The translations under genes were made by a program, and so were the position numbers. Source: Haloarchaeobius litoreus (GTDB lineage: Archaea > Halobacteriota > Halobacteria > Halobacteriales > Natrialbaceae). From it: a DNA stretch of 64,000 nt. Positions 43,452 through 51,689 of this stretch are shown here, one piece after another. The notes beneath the pieces are model-generated. The model worked only from the letters and a program-made list of their open reading frames with translations, did not search any database and was not told where the DNA came from. Positions within the stretch are counted from its first letter, which is position 1; each line of letters starts with the position of its first letter. The stretch lies in assembly GCF_024495425.1 (NCBI RefSeq), contig NZ_JANHJR010000004.1, positions 515,903 to 579,902 on the forward strand, written 5' to 3'.

Positions 43452-44257
43452 CAGAGGTCCACCCCCGAGAAGCGGAGATAGGCGAGTCCGAGCGGCCCGA
43501 CGAGCCAGGCTGCGAACAGAGCGAGGGCGATCCACTCGCTGAGGTACCACGCGCCGTCGACCGTCGCACTCGGATCGATGAACCCCTCGGTGATACGACG
43601 GAAGAGCCGACCGGGCTCCAGTCCGACCACGAACTGGAGGGGGTCCGGGAGTTCACCGTCCGTGAATCCGAGTGCCTCGAGGGCGAGCCCCAGAGCGCCC
43701 ACGACGGTGTCCCAGACGATGACGAGCAGGAAGAACACCGTCACGCCGAGGACGAGGGCTCGGCGCTTCGTCGATACGAGCAGCGAGACGGCGATGCCGA
43801 TACCGGTCCAGACGGCCCCGAAGAGGACGGTCAACACGACGAACCCGAGGAACGGCAGCAGGTCGAGCGTCCCGAACGGGTAGACGACGAGCGAGCCCGC
43901 GAGGGTCATCGAGCCGGCGATGGTCGCGGCGAGCAGTCCCGTCCGCGAGACGTACTTCCCCACCACGACGTCCTCGCGGCTGATGGGGAGCGAGAGCGAC
44001 AGCAGCAGCGAGCCGGACTCGCGTTCGCTGACCACCGCGCCGTAGCCGAGCAGTACGCCGACGAGCGGGACCAGCGTCGTGAGCCAGCCGACGGCGTAGC
44101 TGGAGAACGTCGCCGTGGTGTGTGGGCCCTCGGTCAGCACTGGATAGACGTAGCCCGAGAGCAGGACGACGAAGGAGACCAGCGCCAGCAGGGTCTTCGT
44201 CGACCGCTGGTCGGCGGTGTCGGACCAGTCCTGCCGTGCGATGAACTGCCAGCTCAT
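43451..44257 (-). CDS. ABC-2-type transporter permease
   Basis: The 268-residue protein starts MSWQFIARQDWSDTADQRST. It has six hydrophobic segments and the loop VSERESGSLLLSLSLPISRE, closely matching the downstream permease. Its ATG overlaps the stop of the ATPase gene (ATGA). The similar N-termini (MSWQFIARQDW and MSWRDIAHKDI) indicate that the two permeases arose by duplication. Confidence 0.9.
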   Translation of the reverse strand: MSWQFIARQDWSDTADQRSTKTLLALVSFVVLLSGYVYPVLTEGPHTTATFSSYAVGWLTTLVPLVGVLLGYGAVVSERESGSLLLSLSLPISREDVVVGKYVSRTGLLAATIAGSMTLAGSLVVYPFGTLDLLPFLGFVVLTVLFGAVWTGIGIAVSLLVSTKRRALVLGVTVFFLLVIVWDTVVGALGLALEALGFTDGELPDPLQFVVGLEPGRLFRRITEGFIDPSATVDGAWYLSEWIALALFAAWLVGPLGLAYLRFSGVDL

Positions 44258-45171
44258 CGGCCTCTGGAGCCCGTGTACTCGATGAACATGTCCTCGAGCG
44301 AGGCCTCCTCGGTCTTGAAGTTCATCACCTCGATGCCGGCCTCGTGGAGGGCGACGACGATGTCCATCTTCGCGTCGTTCGTACACGTGACCTCGATGGT
44401 GGAGTCGCCCTGTGAGACGACGGTCTCGACGCCGTCGATGGTCTCGATCTCGGCGAGCGTGCTGTCGCGCAGCTCGTCGAGCGTGAGCACCAGTTTCGTC
44501 CCGCCACCCATCGAGTCGCGCAGTCCCTCGATGGTGTCGACGGCGACGAGTTCGCCCCGCTGGAGGATGCCGACGCGGTCACAGACCGCCTCGACCTGTT
44601 CGAGGATGTGCGAGGAGAAGAAGATGGTCGCGCCGCGGTCGTTCTCCTCGCGGAGTATCTGACGCATCTCCGCCGCACCGTTGGGGTCGAGGCCCGTGCT
44701 CGGCTCGTCGAGGAGCAGGAGGTCCGGCTCGCCGACGAGCGCCATCCCGAGGACGAGCCGCTGTGCCATCCCCTTTGAGTAGCCGCTGGCCTTCCGGTCG
44801 GCCGCGTCTCTGATGCCGACCCGGTCGAGGATGTCGAGCGGGTTCGTGTCGTGGGCGTCCTTCGACCGGATGGCGTACTCGATGTGCTGACGACCGGTCA
44901 ACCGCTCGATGACCGAGTAGCCCTCGGGGAGGACGCCGATGCGCTCGCGCGCCTCGACGCCGTTGTGCTGACAGTCGGTGCCGAAGATCTCGACGTGTCC
45001 GTCGCTCGGCTTCGCGAAGTCGAGCAGGATGTTGATGAACGTCGACTTCCCCGCACCGTTCGGGCCGAGGAAGCCGAACGTCTCGCCCTCCTCGACCGTC
45101 AGGTCGACCCGGTCGAGGGCCGTGGTCGACCCGTAGTGTTTCGACACGTTGGTCGCATCGATTGCATTCAT
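44254..45171 (-). CDS. ABC transporter ATPase
   Basis: ATG 45171 gives 305 residues with Walker A GPNGAGKST (36-44), a signature YSKGMAQRLVLGMAL, Walker B LLLLDEPSTGLD and SSHIL. It resembles the ATPase at 40556 throughout, so the two transporter sets are related. A TATA-like TTATAA 24-29 bases upstream supports this start over the ATG at 45207. It is the first gene of a three-gene exporter operon. Confidence 0.93.
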   Translation of the reverse strand: MNAIDATNVSKHYGSTTALDRVDLTVEEGETFGFLGPNGAGKSTFINILLDFAKPSDGHVEIFGTDCQHNGVEARERIGVLPEGYSVIERLTGRQHIEYAIRSKDAHDTNPLDILDRVGIRDAADRKASGYSKGMAQRLVLGMALVGEPDLLLLDEPSTGLDPNGAAEMRQILREENDRGATIFFSSHILEQVEAVCDRVGILQRGELVAVDTIEGLRDSMGGGTKLVLTLDELRDSTLAEIETIDGVETVVSQGDSTIEVTCTNDAKMDIVVALHEAGIEVMNFKTEEASLEDMFIEYTGSRGR

Positions 45172-45194
45172 ACACCGACCAACTGACGGCAGAC

Positions 45195-45200
45195 TTATAA
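45195..45200 (-). promoter_or_regulatory. TATA box of ABC exporter operon
   Basis: TTATAA sits 24-29 bases before the ATG at 45171 on the minus strand, the spacing of a leaderless haloarchaeal promoter. Confidence 0.55.
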
Positions 45201-45297
45201 CAGACACCCCATCGTTTCAGAGTCAGAAATCCCGTGGTACGGTACCGTGCCTGTCAGGTCCCGGTGCCCGCACCGGCGCTCGTGACGAACGGCCGTC

Positions 45298-45714
45298 CTA
45301 CTGCTCGGAGCCGTCGGGGTTCCCCTGGGATGGCTTCTCACTCCGTCTCGCGGTGGTCAGGAGGACACCGCCGAGCAGGACACCGAGCGAGATCCCCGCC
45401 ACCGCGCCGGCCGCCGCACCGTCCGTGAACACGGCGTCGAGCGACCAGGCGACCAGCAGGCCGAGCGCGGTGCCGACGAGCAGGCCCACGAGCACCGCGA
45501 CACCGAACACGCGGCTCGCCCAGTCGCTCGCACCGCCGTAGTTCTCGGCGAACTGACCGACGAACGCGCCGGTGAGCAGGCCACCGGAGACACCGTAGCC
45601 GGCGAGGAGGGCGAGGTCCCCCGACTGGCCCGTCACCACGGCGGCCGTGCCGCCGATGCCCGCGCCGAGCGGGATGCCGATACCTGCACCGTAGTTCCGC
45701 AGTGTGGTCGTCAT
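45298..45714 (-). CDS. Glycine-rich membrane protein
   Basis: The 138-residue protein starts MTTTLRNYGAGIGIPLGAGI and has four hydrophobic segments with many GxxxG-like spacings (GIGIPLGAGIGG, AVLVGLLVGTALGLL, AGAVAGISLGVLLGG). The tail is charged and probably cytoplasmic. No family is recognised. A TATA-like element lies 26-31 bases upstream. Confidence 0.7.
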   Translation of the reverse strand: MTTTLRNYGAGIGIPLGAGIGGTAAVVTGQSGDLALLAGYGVSGGLLTGAFVGQFAENYGGASDWASRVFGVAVLVGLLVGTALGLLVAWSLDAVFTDGAAAGAVAGISLGVLLGGVLLTTARRSEKPSQGNPDGSEQ

Positions 45715-45739
45715 GGTTGTTGGTACGTCAGCTGGCTGC

Positions 45740-45745
45740 TTATAG
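45740..45745 (-). promoter_or_regulatory. TATA-like element for 45714 gene
   Basis: TTATAG on the plus strand (CTATAA read on the minus strand) lies 26-31 bases before the ATG at 45714 and is the only AT-rich patch there, consistent with a leaderless start. Confidence 0.5.
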
Positions 45746-45833
45746 CCGGCACCCGGCTCTCCGGTCCTGAGAACCAGCCGGCCCCGTAATCCGTGAACGA
45801 TGGGGCTTACTCCGTGGAGACGGAAGGGACCCC

Positions 45834-46316
45834 ATGGACGTCATCGCCGTCGCGGCTGTCAGCGAGAACGGTGTCATCGGAGACGGGCCGACGCTCCCGT
45901 GGAGCCTGCCCGAGGAGGTCCGTCGCTACCGGGAGCGCGTCGCCGACGACCTGGTGCTCATCGGTCGTCGCACGTTCGAGATGTTCGACGACCCACCGGG
46001 CGCAACGCAGATCGTCATGAGTCGGAGCGACCGCGAGTACGACGACCCCGACGTGATCCACGCCGGCAGCGTCGAGGCGGCGCTGGAAGCCGCCCGTGAA
46101 CGCGGCGCACCCGTGCTGTACGTCCTCGGCGGGAGCGCCATCTACGGGGCGCTGCTGCCACACTACGACCGGATGCTCATCAGTCGAATCGAAGGCGAGT
46201 ACGAGGGCGACGCCTCCTTCCCCGAGTTCGACCGCGATGAGTGGGAACTGGTGTCCGAGACGGAGTTCGACGGCTACGTCCTCGAAGAGTGGCTGCCGAC
46301 GTCGAAGCGGGACTGA
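45834..46316 (+). CDS. folA: Dihydrofolate reductase
   Basis: The enzyme reduces dihydrofolate to tetrahydrofolate with NADPH. The 160-residue length is normal. Visible family features are VAAVSENGVIGDG, LPWSLPEEVRRYR, the NADPH-binding LIGRRTFEMF, and VLGGSAIYGALLPHYDRMLISRI. No thymidylate synthase gene is adjacent in this window. The product could be a second DHFR-like reductase (RibD-C type), but the LPW motif and length favour true DHFR. Confidence 0.88.
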   Translation: MDVIAVAAVSENGVIGDGPTLPWSLPEEVRRYRERVADDLVLIGRRTFEMFDDPPGATQIVMSRSDREYDDPDVIHAGSVEAALEAARERGAPVLYVLGGSAIYGALLPHYDRMLISRIEGEYEGDASFPEFDRDEWELVSETEFDGYVLEEWLPTSKRD

Positions 46317-46442
46317 CTGTTCGGTCGAGCCCGCCGTCTCTCGTGGTCGGTCGACCCACACACCGCTCGTCACGTCCGGTCGGGTTCTGGCCGGTATCTG
46401 GTCACGGACACGACTTTTTCAGATGCTCACGTACACTGTGGT

Positions 46443-47099
46443 ATGACTACGGTCGTCGAGTTCGTCATCCCGGCCCACGAGTTCCCGCTCGGGGCCATCG
46501 CCGAGAACCACCCCTCGATGACGGTTGAACTCGAACGTATCGTCCCGACGGAACTGGCCATCATGCCCTACTTCTGGGTCCGCGGGATCGACGGGGTGAC
46601 CCAAGAGGAGGTGATGGCGGGATTGGCCGCACAGGAGGACGTGAAGAACGTCGAAGTCGTCGACCAGGCCGGTGGCGCGTACCTCATGCGTGCCGAGTGG
46701 GAGAGCCAGTGCGAGGGCGTGATGCGGGCAATCACCACCACCGAACTCGTACTCCTGTCGGGCATCGGGAACTCCGAACAGTGGACCTTCGAGCTGCGGG
46801 CCACCGACCACGAGGCCATCGCGTCGTTCCAGGAGTACTGCCACGAACACGACATCCACCCCACGCTCACCTCGATGCACCGCCTCTCGGAGATGGATTC
46901 CACCGAGGACTACGATCTCACCCCGTCACAGCGGGAGGCGCTGGTACTCGCGTACGAGCGTGGCTACTACCAGACGCCCCGAAGCGCCACGCTGGCGGAA
47001 CTGGCCGAGGAACTCGACATCACCGGCCAGTCGCTCGGGTCCCGGCTCCGCCGTGGCACACATCGGCTCATCGCGGGCACGCTGATCGAGCTCGAGTGA
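46443..47099 (+). CDS. Bat-type HTH-10 transcription regulator
   Basis: The 218-residue protein starts MTTVVEFVIPAHEFPLGAIA. Its first 150 residues form the sensing domain common to haloarchaeal bacterio-opsin-activator homologues. The C-terminus (LTPSQREALVLAYERGYYQT ... LAEELDITGQSLGSRLRRG) is the HTH-10 DNA-binding domain. It belongs to a large haloarchaeal paralogous group, and the target genes are unknown. It lies upstream of a HalOD1 gene on the same strand. Confidence 0.9.
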   Translation: MTTVVEFVIPAHEFPLGAIAENHPSMTVELERIVPTELAIMPYFWVRGIDGVTQEEVMAGLAAQEDVKNVEVVDQAGGAYLMRAEWESQCEGVMRAITTTELVLLSGIGNSEQWTFELRATDHEAIASFQEYCHEHDIHPTLTSMHRLSEMDSTEDYDLTPSQREALVLAYERGYYQTPRSATLAELAEELDITGQSLGSRLRRGTHRLIAGTLIELE

Positions 47100-47106
47100 C
47101 AGTCGG

Positions 47107-47114
47107 TATAAAAA
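47107..47114 (+). promoter_or_regulatory. TATA box upstream of HalOD1 gene
   Basis: TATAAAAA begins 7 bases after the stop of the HTH-10 gene and 56-63 bases before the ATG at 47170. The HalOD1 gene therefore seems to have its own promoter and a leader of about 30 bases. Confidence 0.55.
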
Positions 47115-47169
47115 CACCGTTCATCTGAAGAAGGAACATTGACTCGGTCACGACGATTCTACCGAAGCG

Positions 47170-47526
47170 ATGAGCATCGACGATACCGACCCCTCCCCCC
47201 AGGAATCGCCCGGTTTTCACATCCCGAACCTCCAGTATCAACGGGAGAGCGACTGCTTCCTGTACACGGTGGACCACGGTCGCTGGTCGATGTGCGAGGC
47301 AGTGGTCTCCTCGGTCGCCGCCGCCACCGGCCGTGACCCACTCGGGTTGCCACAGCTCTACGACGCTATCGACCCCGATGCGCTCGATGCTCTCCTCTCC
47401 CCTGCTCCCGACCCTGGGAACGACCGGTCCGTCTCCGTCTCGTTCGAGTACGCCGACTGCCGGGTCTCGATCGAGGGCGAGTCGCGGATTCGCGTCCGGG
47501 CCACGGCCGGGGTCGCGTCTGACTGA
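47170..47526 (+). CDS. HalOD1 output-domain protein
   Basis: The 118-residue protein starts MSIDDTDPSPQESPGFHIPN. Residues about 35-110 follow the HalOD1 pattern (SMCEAVVSSVAAATGRDPLG, LPQLYDAIDPDALDALL, VSVSFEYADCRVSIEGE). HalOD1 is a short haloarchaeal domain thought to be the output end of signalling pathways. It has no DNA-binding motif and is flanked by two HTH-10 regulators. Confidence 0.85.
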   Translation: MSIDDTDPSPQESPGFHIPNLQYQRESDCFLYTVDHGRWSMCEAVVSSVAAATGRDPLGLPQLYDAIDPDALDALLSPAPDPGNDRSVSVSFEYADCRVSIEGESRIRVRATAGVASD

Positions 47527-47616
47527 GTCGGAGACTCCGGAGTCCCCCGAACACAGCCGGGGGCTCGCATCGTGGCGCGACTCCGATACGGGTGGGTCGC
47601 GCCCGGGACACGACAC

Positions 47617-48270
47617 TCACGTTCCGAACAGCGAGGCGAGGACGGCCGACTCGGCCCGCTGGAGGTGCTCGCCCGCGGTCGAGGCAGTGCAGCCCATCGC
47701 CGCTGCCACGTCGGCCGCCGTCGCCTCGCGTGGCACCTCGTAGTAGCCGACGGCCAGTGCTGCCTCGACGGCCTCGCGCTGGCGGGGCGAGAGGGCTTCA
47801 CGGGCGTCGGCTGGGGTGACACGGTCGCCGCCGACACGGTCCACCTCGATGCCTACCGTCTCGGGCACGCCGTCGACGGCCGCCTGCACGTCGGCCTCCG
47901 TCCCGACGATGGTGAAGGTGCTGCTCCCGTCCTCCCGCCACTCGACCGGGGGCACGGTCAGCAGTCCGTCCCGTGTGAAGTTCTCCCAGAGCGCTCGTGA
48001 CTCGGCCGGGGCGCGACCCTTCAGGAACAGGTAGCACTCGCGGTCGGTCACCGGGAGCAGCTCGTACTCGAACAGCTGCTCGTCGGCCGCGAGTCCGGGT
48101 TCGAGTCGCTCGTACTCACCCCGGAGCCGGAGGAGGAACGCCGCCGGCGGCTCCCTGATGTTCCAGTTCACCGTCTGAACCCTGGTCAGGAACGGTGCCT
48201 CGGTGAGTCGCTCGTACAGCGTCGGGCTGTCGAGCGACTGCGGGTGGATGGTCACCCGGACGCGTTTCAT
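47617..48270 (-). CDS. HTH-10 family transcription regulator
   Basis: ATG 48270 gives 217 residues starting MKRVRVTIHPQSLDSPTLYE. The N-terminal 150 residues are the sensing part and residues about 165-215 are HTH-10 (LSPRQREAVEAALAVGYYEV ... VAAAMGCTASTAGEHLQRAE). It is the second regulator of this type within 2 kb and lies on the opposite strand from the first. Targets unknown. Confidence 0.88.
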   Translation of the reverse strand: MKRVRVTIHPQSLDSPTLYERLTEAPFLTRVQTVNWNIREPPAAFLLRLRGEYERLEPGLAADEQLFEYELLPVTDRECYLFLKGRAPAESRALWENFTRDGLLTVPPVEWREDGSSTFTIVGTEADVQAAVDGVPETVGIEVDRVGGDRVTPADAREALSPRQREAVEAALAVGYYEVPREATAADVAAAMGCTASTAGEHLQRAESAVLASLFGT

Positions 48271-48381
48271 GTTCGCGCGTTCTCGCAAGGCGTGGAAAAG
48301 TGTTGCTGGGAGGTGGGGGACTTGAACCAGCCCCGGTCATCCGGCGCAATCGACTCGACGAGAACGGTCCAATCCGTGGGC

Positions 48382-48609
48382 ATGAACGCCGATTCGTCGC
48401 AGCTGTACGGCGCGGTGACGAGCCTCTGGACCATCGTCGCCGGTGTCGTCCTCTCGTTCCTGGTCGTCCCCGCGACGGTGTACTACCTGCTCGTCGTCAG
48501 GACGGCCGCCGCACCGGGGTGGCCGTCCGTCGGCCTCGCGGGCGGAATCGCGATGGTACCGGGATTGGTGATGGGGACGCTCGGGCTCTGGGTCGCGGCA
48601 CGGGGGTGA
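48382..48609 (+). CDS. Two-helix small membrane protein
   Basis: ATG 48382 gives 75 residues, MNADSSQLYGAVTSLWTIVA, with two hydrophobic helices (about 10-42 and 50-72) and a short basic loop. It is similar in layout to other small membrane proteins in the window but has no recognised family. The reading frame is open upstream to 48244, but without a better start. Confidence 0.6.
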   Translation: MNADSSQLYGAVTSLWTIVAGVVLSFLVVPATVYYLLVVRTAAAPGWPSVGLAGGIAMVPGLVMGTLGLWVAARG

Positions 48610-48644
48610 CCACACCTGTCCATATACACGGAACAGGCCCAATA

Positions 48645-48664
48645 CCACGGCCTTCAGGCCGTGG
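48645..48664. repeat. Left-end hairpin of the IS-derived element
   Basis: CCACGGCC, loop TTCA, GGCCGTGG forms a perfect stem-loop followed by ATACGAGC. IS200/IS605 elements use such hairpins for recognition of single-stranded ends by the TnpA transposase. Confidence 0.7.
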
Positions 48665-49111
48665 ATACGAGCCGTCACTCCGGGCAATAGACCACCGTTC
48701 AAACGGTTGCCCTGAGTTTCCACGGTGACATTTAAGTGACAGGCTGCCATTCCGGAGAGTAGGAATCGGTGGATCGGAGCGGATTCCGAACCGTCCTTCG
48801 GAGGCGGCCTGTCCGCCCACATAACGAGGCAGTATCCGAAAAAGAGTCGGTGAACGCCACATCCTCGAAGGGTGTGCCAACGTGCCGACTGCTCACCGCA
48901 CGCGACACGATACCCCCGACTCTACTGACACCTGCTGGCGTCCCGCTGGCAACAACAACACCGGGACGCCATTCACGGTTGAGGATAGGGGTAACGGCCA
49001 CTTGGCATGGCCAGCAGTCCACCAGTCCGACGTTGTGGGACTACCCGCGCCCGAAAAGACTGGTAGTCCGCCGATTGGACTGCGAACCTGAAACTCCCAC
49101 CGCTCGGGATT

Positions 49112-49131
49112 CCTCCGCGTTTACGTGGAGG
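49112..49131. repeat. Right-end hairpin of the IS-derived element
   Basis: CCTCCGCG, loop TTTA, CGTGGAGG pairs over eight bases with one G-U. It is followed by AGGATGTCAA, the ending common to haloarchaeal TnpB-type elements. Confidence 0.65.
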
Positions 49132-49175
49132 AGGATGTCAATGCCCGTCCGACTACAGGTGTTAGAGGATCAGTC

Positions 49176-50477
49176 ATGCAGCTCACCAACTATGTACGGC
49201 ACCGACGGTGGACGCCCGTGCTCGGCTACGGGCTGTTCGTCGCCCTCATGGTCGCCGGCTACTACTACAACATCACCTTCGTCCAGCTCGGACTCATCGA
49301 CCTCGGGACCAGACTCGTCGGGATGCCCGAGACGGCCGTCTCGGCGTGGATGGCGGGTCTGGCCCTCTGCACACTGCTCGTCGCCGTCGTCACCGGCGTC
49401 ACCATGGACCGCCGCGGCTGGAGCACCGACCTCCGGACGAAGCTCCGGCTCCTGCTCGGCGTCGTCCTCGTGCAGTTCTGCCTCACGCTCGTCGCGCCGG
49501 TCATCCGGACCGTTCCCGGGTTCGGGGCCTGGATACTCGTCGCCTCGGTCGGACTCGGTGTGGGGTTCCCGGTGTCGTTCTCGCTGGCCATCGACCTCGT
49601 TCCGGTTCCCGATCGGGGCTACGTCGCCGCACTCATCACGGCTGTCGCGTACTTCCTCGCGAACGCCATCCCGCTCACGTGGTCGGTGGAGACGTTCAGC
49701 CGACTCATGGTGGCCGCGATGCTGCCCGGAATCCTCGTCCTCGTCATCCTCGTCTCCGGGCGAAGCGACCGCATCGAGGCGGTCCTGTCGACGCTCGACG
49801 GGCAGCGCGACGCGTTCGGTCCGGGCCGGTTCTGTCGCCCCGAGCCGGTGCAGGCACGGAGTCTCGCTTTCCTCGTCCCGACGCTGCTCATGTTCGGGGT
49901 GTTCTTCATCGACAGCCTCGGCTTCCTCCGCATCATCGACACGCCGTCGCTGCTGTTGAGCTCCTGGCAGTCGCCACAGCTCTCCACGCGGCTGCTCATC
50001 GCCGTCGCGCACGTCGTCGGGGCCGTCATGGCCGGGGTCATCTACGCGAACTACGCACTGAACCGGGTGTTCCTCTGGACGTTCGCGCTGTTCGCGCTGA
50101 CCCACGTCCTCTACACGTGGGACCTCCGACTCGCTGCCGCGCTCCCCACGCTCGCCGGGGGCGCATCCTCCCCGCTCAACCCGGCGTTCTACGCGGTCGC
50201 GGTGAGCTTCTACACCACCCTCAACTTCGCACTCTGGCCCGACCTCTCGACCACCGAGACCATCGGCACGCACTCCGCCATCGGTATCGGCGTCGCTGGC
50301 TGGCTCGCCACCTTCCTCAGCACTGCGCTCGCGCTCTACTTCCAGGCCGCGGAGCTGACGCTGCTCTCGCACCTCAACGTCGTGCAGGCGCTCTCGCTGC
50401 TGCTCGTCTTCGGGCTGCTGGCGGGGCTCTACGTCCGCCGGATGGTCGTCCTCTCACGGACGGGTGATGTCGCGTGA
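49176..50477 (+). CDS. MFS-like polytopic membrane transporter
   Basis: The 433-residue protein starts MQLTNYVRHRRWTPVLGYGL and has about twelve hydrophobic segments, the number expected for a major facilitator. Short charged loops follow the second and eighth helices (GVTMDRRGWSTD, SGRSDRIEAVLSTLDGQRD). No diagnostic substrate motif is visible, so the family call is from topology. Its stop overlaps the start of the next gene. The IS-derived element ends about 34 bases upstream of the ATG and must have displaced or replaced the native promoter. Confidence 0.75.
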   Translation: MQLTNYVRHRRWTPVLGYGLFVALMVAGYYYNITFVQLGLIDLGTRLVGMPETAVSAWMAGLALCTLLVAVVTGVTMDRRGWSTDLRTKLRLLLGVVLVQFCLTLVAPVIRTVPGFGAWILVASVGLGVGFPVSFSLAIDLVPVPDRGYVAALITAVAYFLANAIPLTWSVETFSRLMVAAMLPGILVLVILVSGRSDRIEAVLSTLDGQRDAFGPGRFCRPEPVQARSLAFLVPTLLMFGVFFIDSLGFLRIIDTPSLLLSSWQSPQLSTRLLIAVAHVVGAVMAGVIYANYALNRVFLWTFALFALTHVLYTWDLRLAAALPTLAGGASSPLNPAFYAVAVSFYTTLNFALWPDLSTTETIGTHSAIGIGVAGWLATFLSTALALYFQAAELTLLSHLNVVQALSLLLVFGLLAGLYVRRMVVLSRTGDVA

Positions 50478-51352
50478 ACCCGACCGAACTCGTCCCGCTG
50501 CTCGTCGTCGTGGTCCTGCTCGTCTCGGCTAGCGGGGCGGACCCGGACCGGATGACCGTCACGCTGCAGGGCGATCACGTCGTCCAGGAGGTCGAGGACG
50601 TCCACGTCGTCGCCGGCGGGACCACGACCGTCCCGGCGAACGCGAGCGTCTCGGGCGACATCTACGTCATCGGTGGCATGGCCCGTGTCGAAGGGACGGT
50701 CGACGGCGGCGTGACGGTCCTGGCGGGGAACGCGACCGTCGGGGACGGCGCGACCGTCACCGGCACGGTCCGGACCATCGCCGGTGGCGGGTTGACGGTC
50801 GCCGACGGCGCGACCGTCGGCACGCTCGACCGGTTCGAACCGCCGGCGGCCAACAGCTCGCCGACGAGACGGGTGCTCACCTTCCTGCTCCAGTTCCTGC
50901 TGCTCGGCGCGGCGGGCTGGTGGCTCGCGAGACGACAGCCGACACTGCTGTCGAACGTCGGCCACGCGGTGACGGACCACCCGCTGGTCAGCGGCGTCGT
51001 CGGCTCACTCGGCGCGCTCTCGCTCCTCGTGCTGTTCGTCTACATGGCCTTCACCCTCCTCCTGCTCCCGGTCAGCCTCGTCGGCCTCCTCGGCCTGGCC
51101 CTGGTCGCGCTGTATGCCCAGGTCGTGTTCGGCTACCTCGTCGGCAGCCGGCTCCCCGTCGACCGGACGGACACCGCCACCGTGCTCGGCGTCGGCCTCG
51201 TGCTGTTCGCGTTCGAGGTGCTCGGGGCGTTCCCGGTCGTGGGCGCGCTGGTCCAGCTCGCCGCCATCGGCATCGGATTCGGCGCGGTGCTCAACACGTA
51301 CTTCGGGCTGCAACGGTTCGAACCGGTGAGCCTGCCCGGAGGCGGCGACTGA
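50474..51352 (+). CDS. Membrane protein with bactofilin-like/polymer-forming repeat domain
   Basis: GTG 50474 overlaps the upstream stop as GTGA. The 292-residue product has a signal-like first helix (residues 5-20). A beta-repeat domain follows (about 30-125) with regular V-x-G-x-V-x-G spacing (GDIYVIGGMARVEGTVDGGV, TVGDGATVTGTVRTIAGGG) like polymer-forming cytoskeletal or bactofilin proteins. Four membrane helices follow. The beta-repeat domain is predicted outside the cell. Coupling to the MFS-like gene suggests a joint role in transport or at the envelope. Confidence 0.78.
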   Translation: MNPTELVPLLVVVVLLVSASGADPDRMTVTLQGDHVVQEVEDVHVVAGGTTTVPANASVSGDIYVIGGMARVEGTVDGGVTVLAGNATVGDGATVTGTVRTIAGGGLTVADGATVGTLDRFEPPAANSSPTRRVLTFLLQFLLLGAAGWWLARRQPTLLSNVGHAVTDHPLVSGVVGSLGALSLLVLFVYMAFTLLLLPVSLVGLLGLALVALYAQVVFGYLVGSRLPVDRTDTATVLGVGLVLFAFEVLGAFPVVGALVQLAAIGIGFGAVLNTYFGLQRFEPVSLPGGGD

Positions 51353-51461
51353 CCGGCCGAATCCAGCGTCGGGACCCGGTCTCCGTCCGGCGGTCCTGCT
51401 TCTCACGGCGAGAGAACCAGGTCCGCGTTTCATCCCGGTGGAGAACGTCCCTCTAGCTGTG

Positions 51462-51659
51462 ATGATACCACTGCAGACACTCGGACTCCCGGAGTTGCTC
51501 GTGCTCCTCCTCATCATCGTCGTGCCGCTCACGATACTCGCGGCCATCGTCGTCGTTGGACTGTACCTCTACAACCAGCGTCCGTCCGGGTCGGCGACGG
51601 CGATGGAGACGCAGACGGGGGATGAACCGACCGATGTCGACGAACCGACGACCAGATGA
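51462..51659 (+). CDS. Single-pass small membrane protein
   Basis: The 65-residue protein starts MIPLQTLGLPELLVLLLIIV, has one hydrophobic helix (residues about 10-36) and an acidic Thr-rich cytoplasmic tail. The PLQTLGLPELLV start is typical of haloarchaeal micro membrane proteins. GTG 51438 is an alternative start. Confidence 0.62.
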   Translation: MIPLQTLGLPELLVLLLIIVVPLTILAAIVVVGLYLYNQRPSGSATAMETQTGDEPTDVDEPTTR

Positions 51660-51689
51660 CGAACCATCCCTCGACCGGCGGCCACCGTC

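Larger units (their letters stand above)
48636..49142. mobile_element. Non-autonomous IS200/IS605-derived element (PATE/MITE-like)
   Basis: The element of about 505 bases has no transposase frame but has both terminal structures of the haloarchaeal IS200/IS605 group. At the left is a perfect 8-bp hairpin with a TTCA loop followed by ATAC (48645-48664). At the right is an 8-bp hairpin with a TTTA loop followed by AGGATGTCA (49112-49140). The left hairpin closely resembles that of the TnpB element at 63757. It is inserted 34 bases before the start of the MFS-like gene, so it may influence that gene. Exact ends are inferred. Confidence 0.65.

Noticed and set aside
48300..48335. GGGGACTTGAACC, which looks like a reversed tRNA T-arm
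   Set aside because: The stem around the loop does not pair (GCTGG against CCCCC) and no anticodon or acceptor stem is present. At most it is a remnant, and chance is as likely.
48769..49959. Plus-strand frame crossing the IS-derived element into the MFS-like gene
   Set aside because: It is a different frame from the transporter, and its product is serine/arginine-rich without membrane helices.
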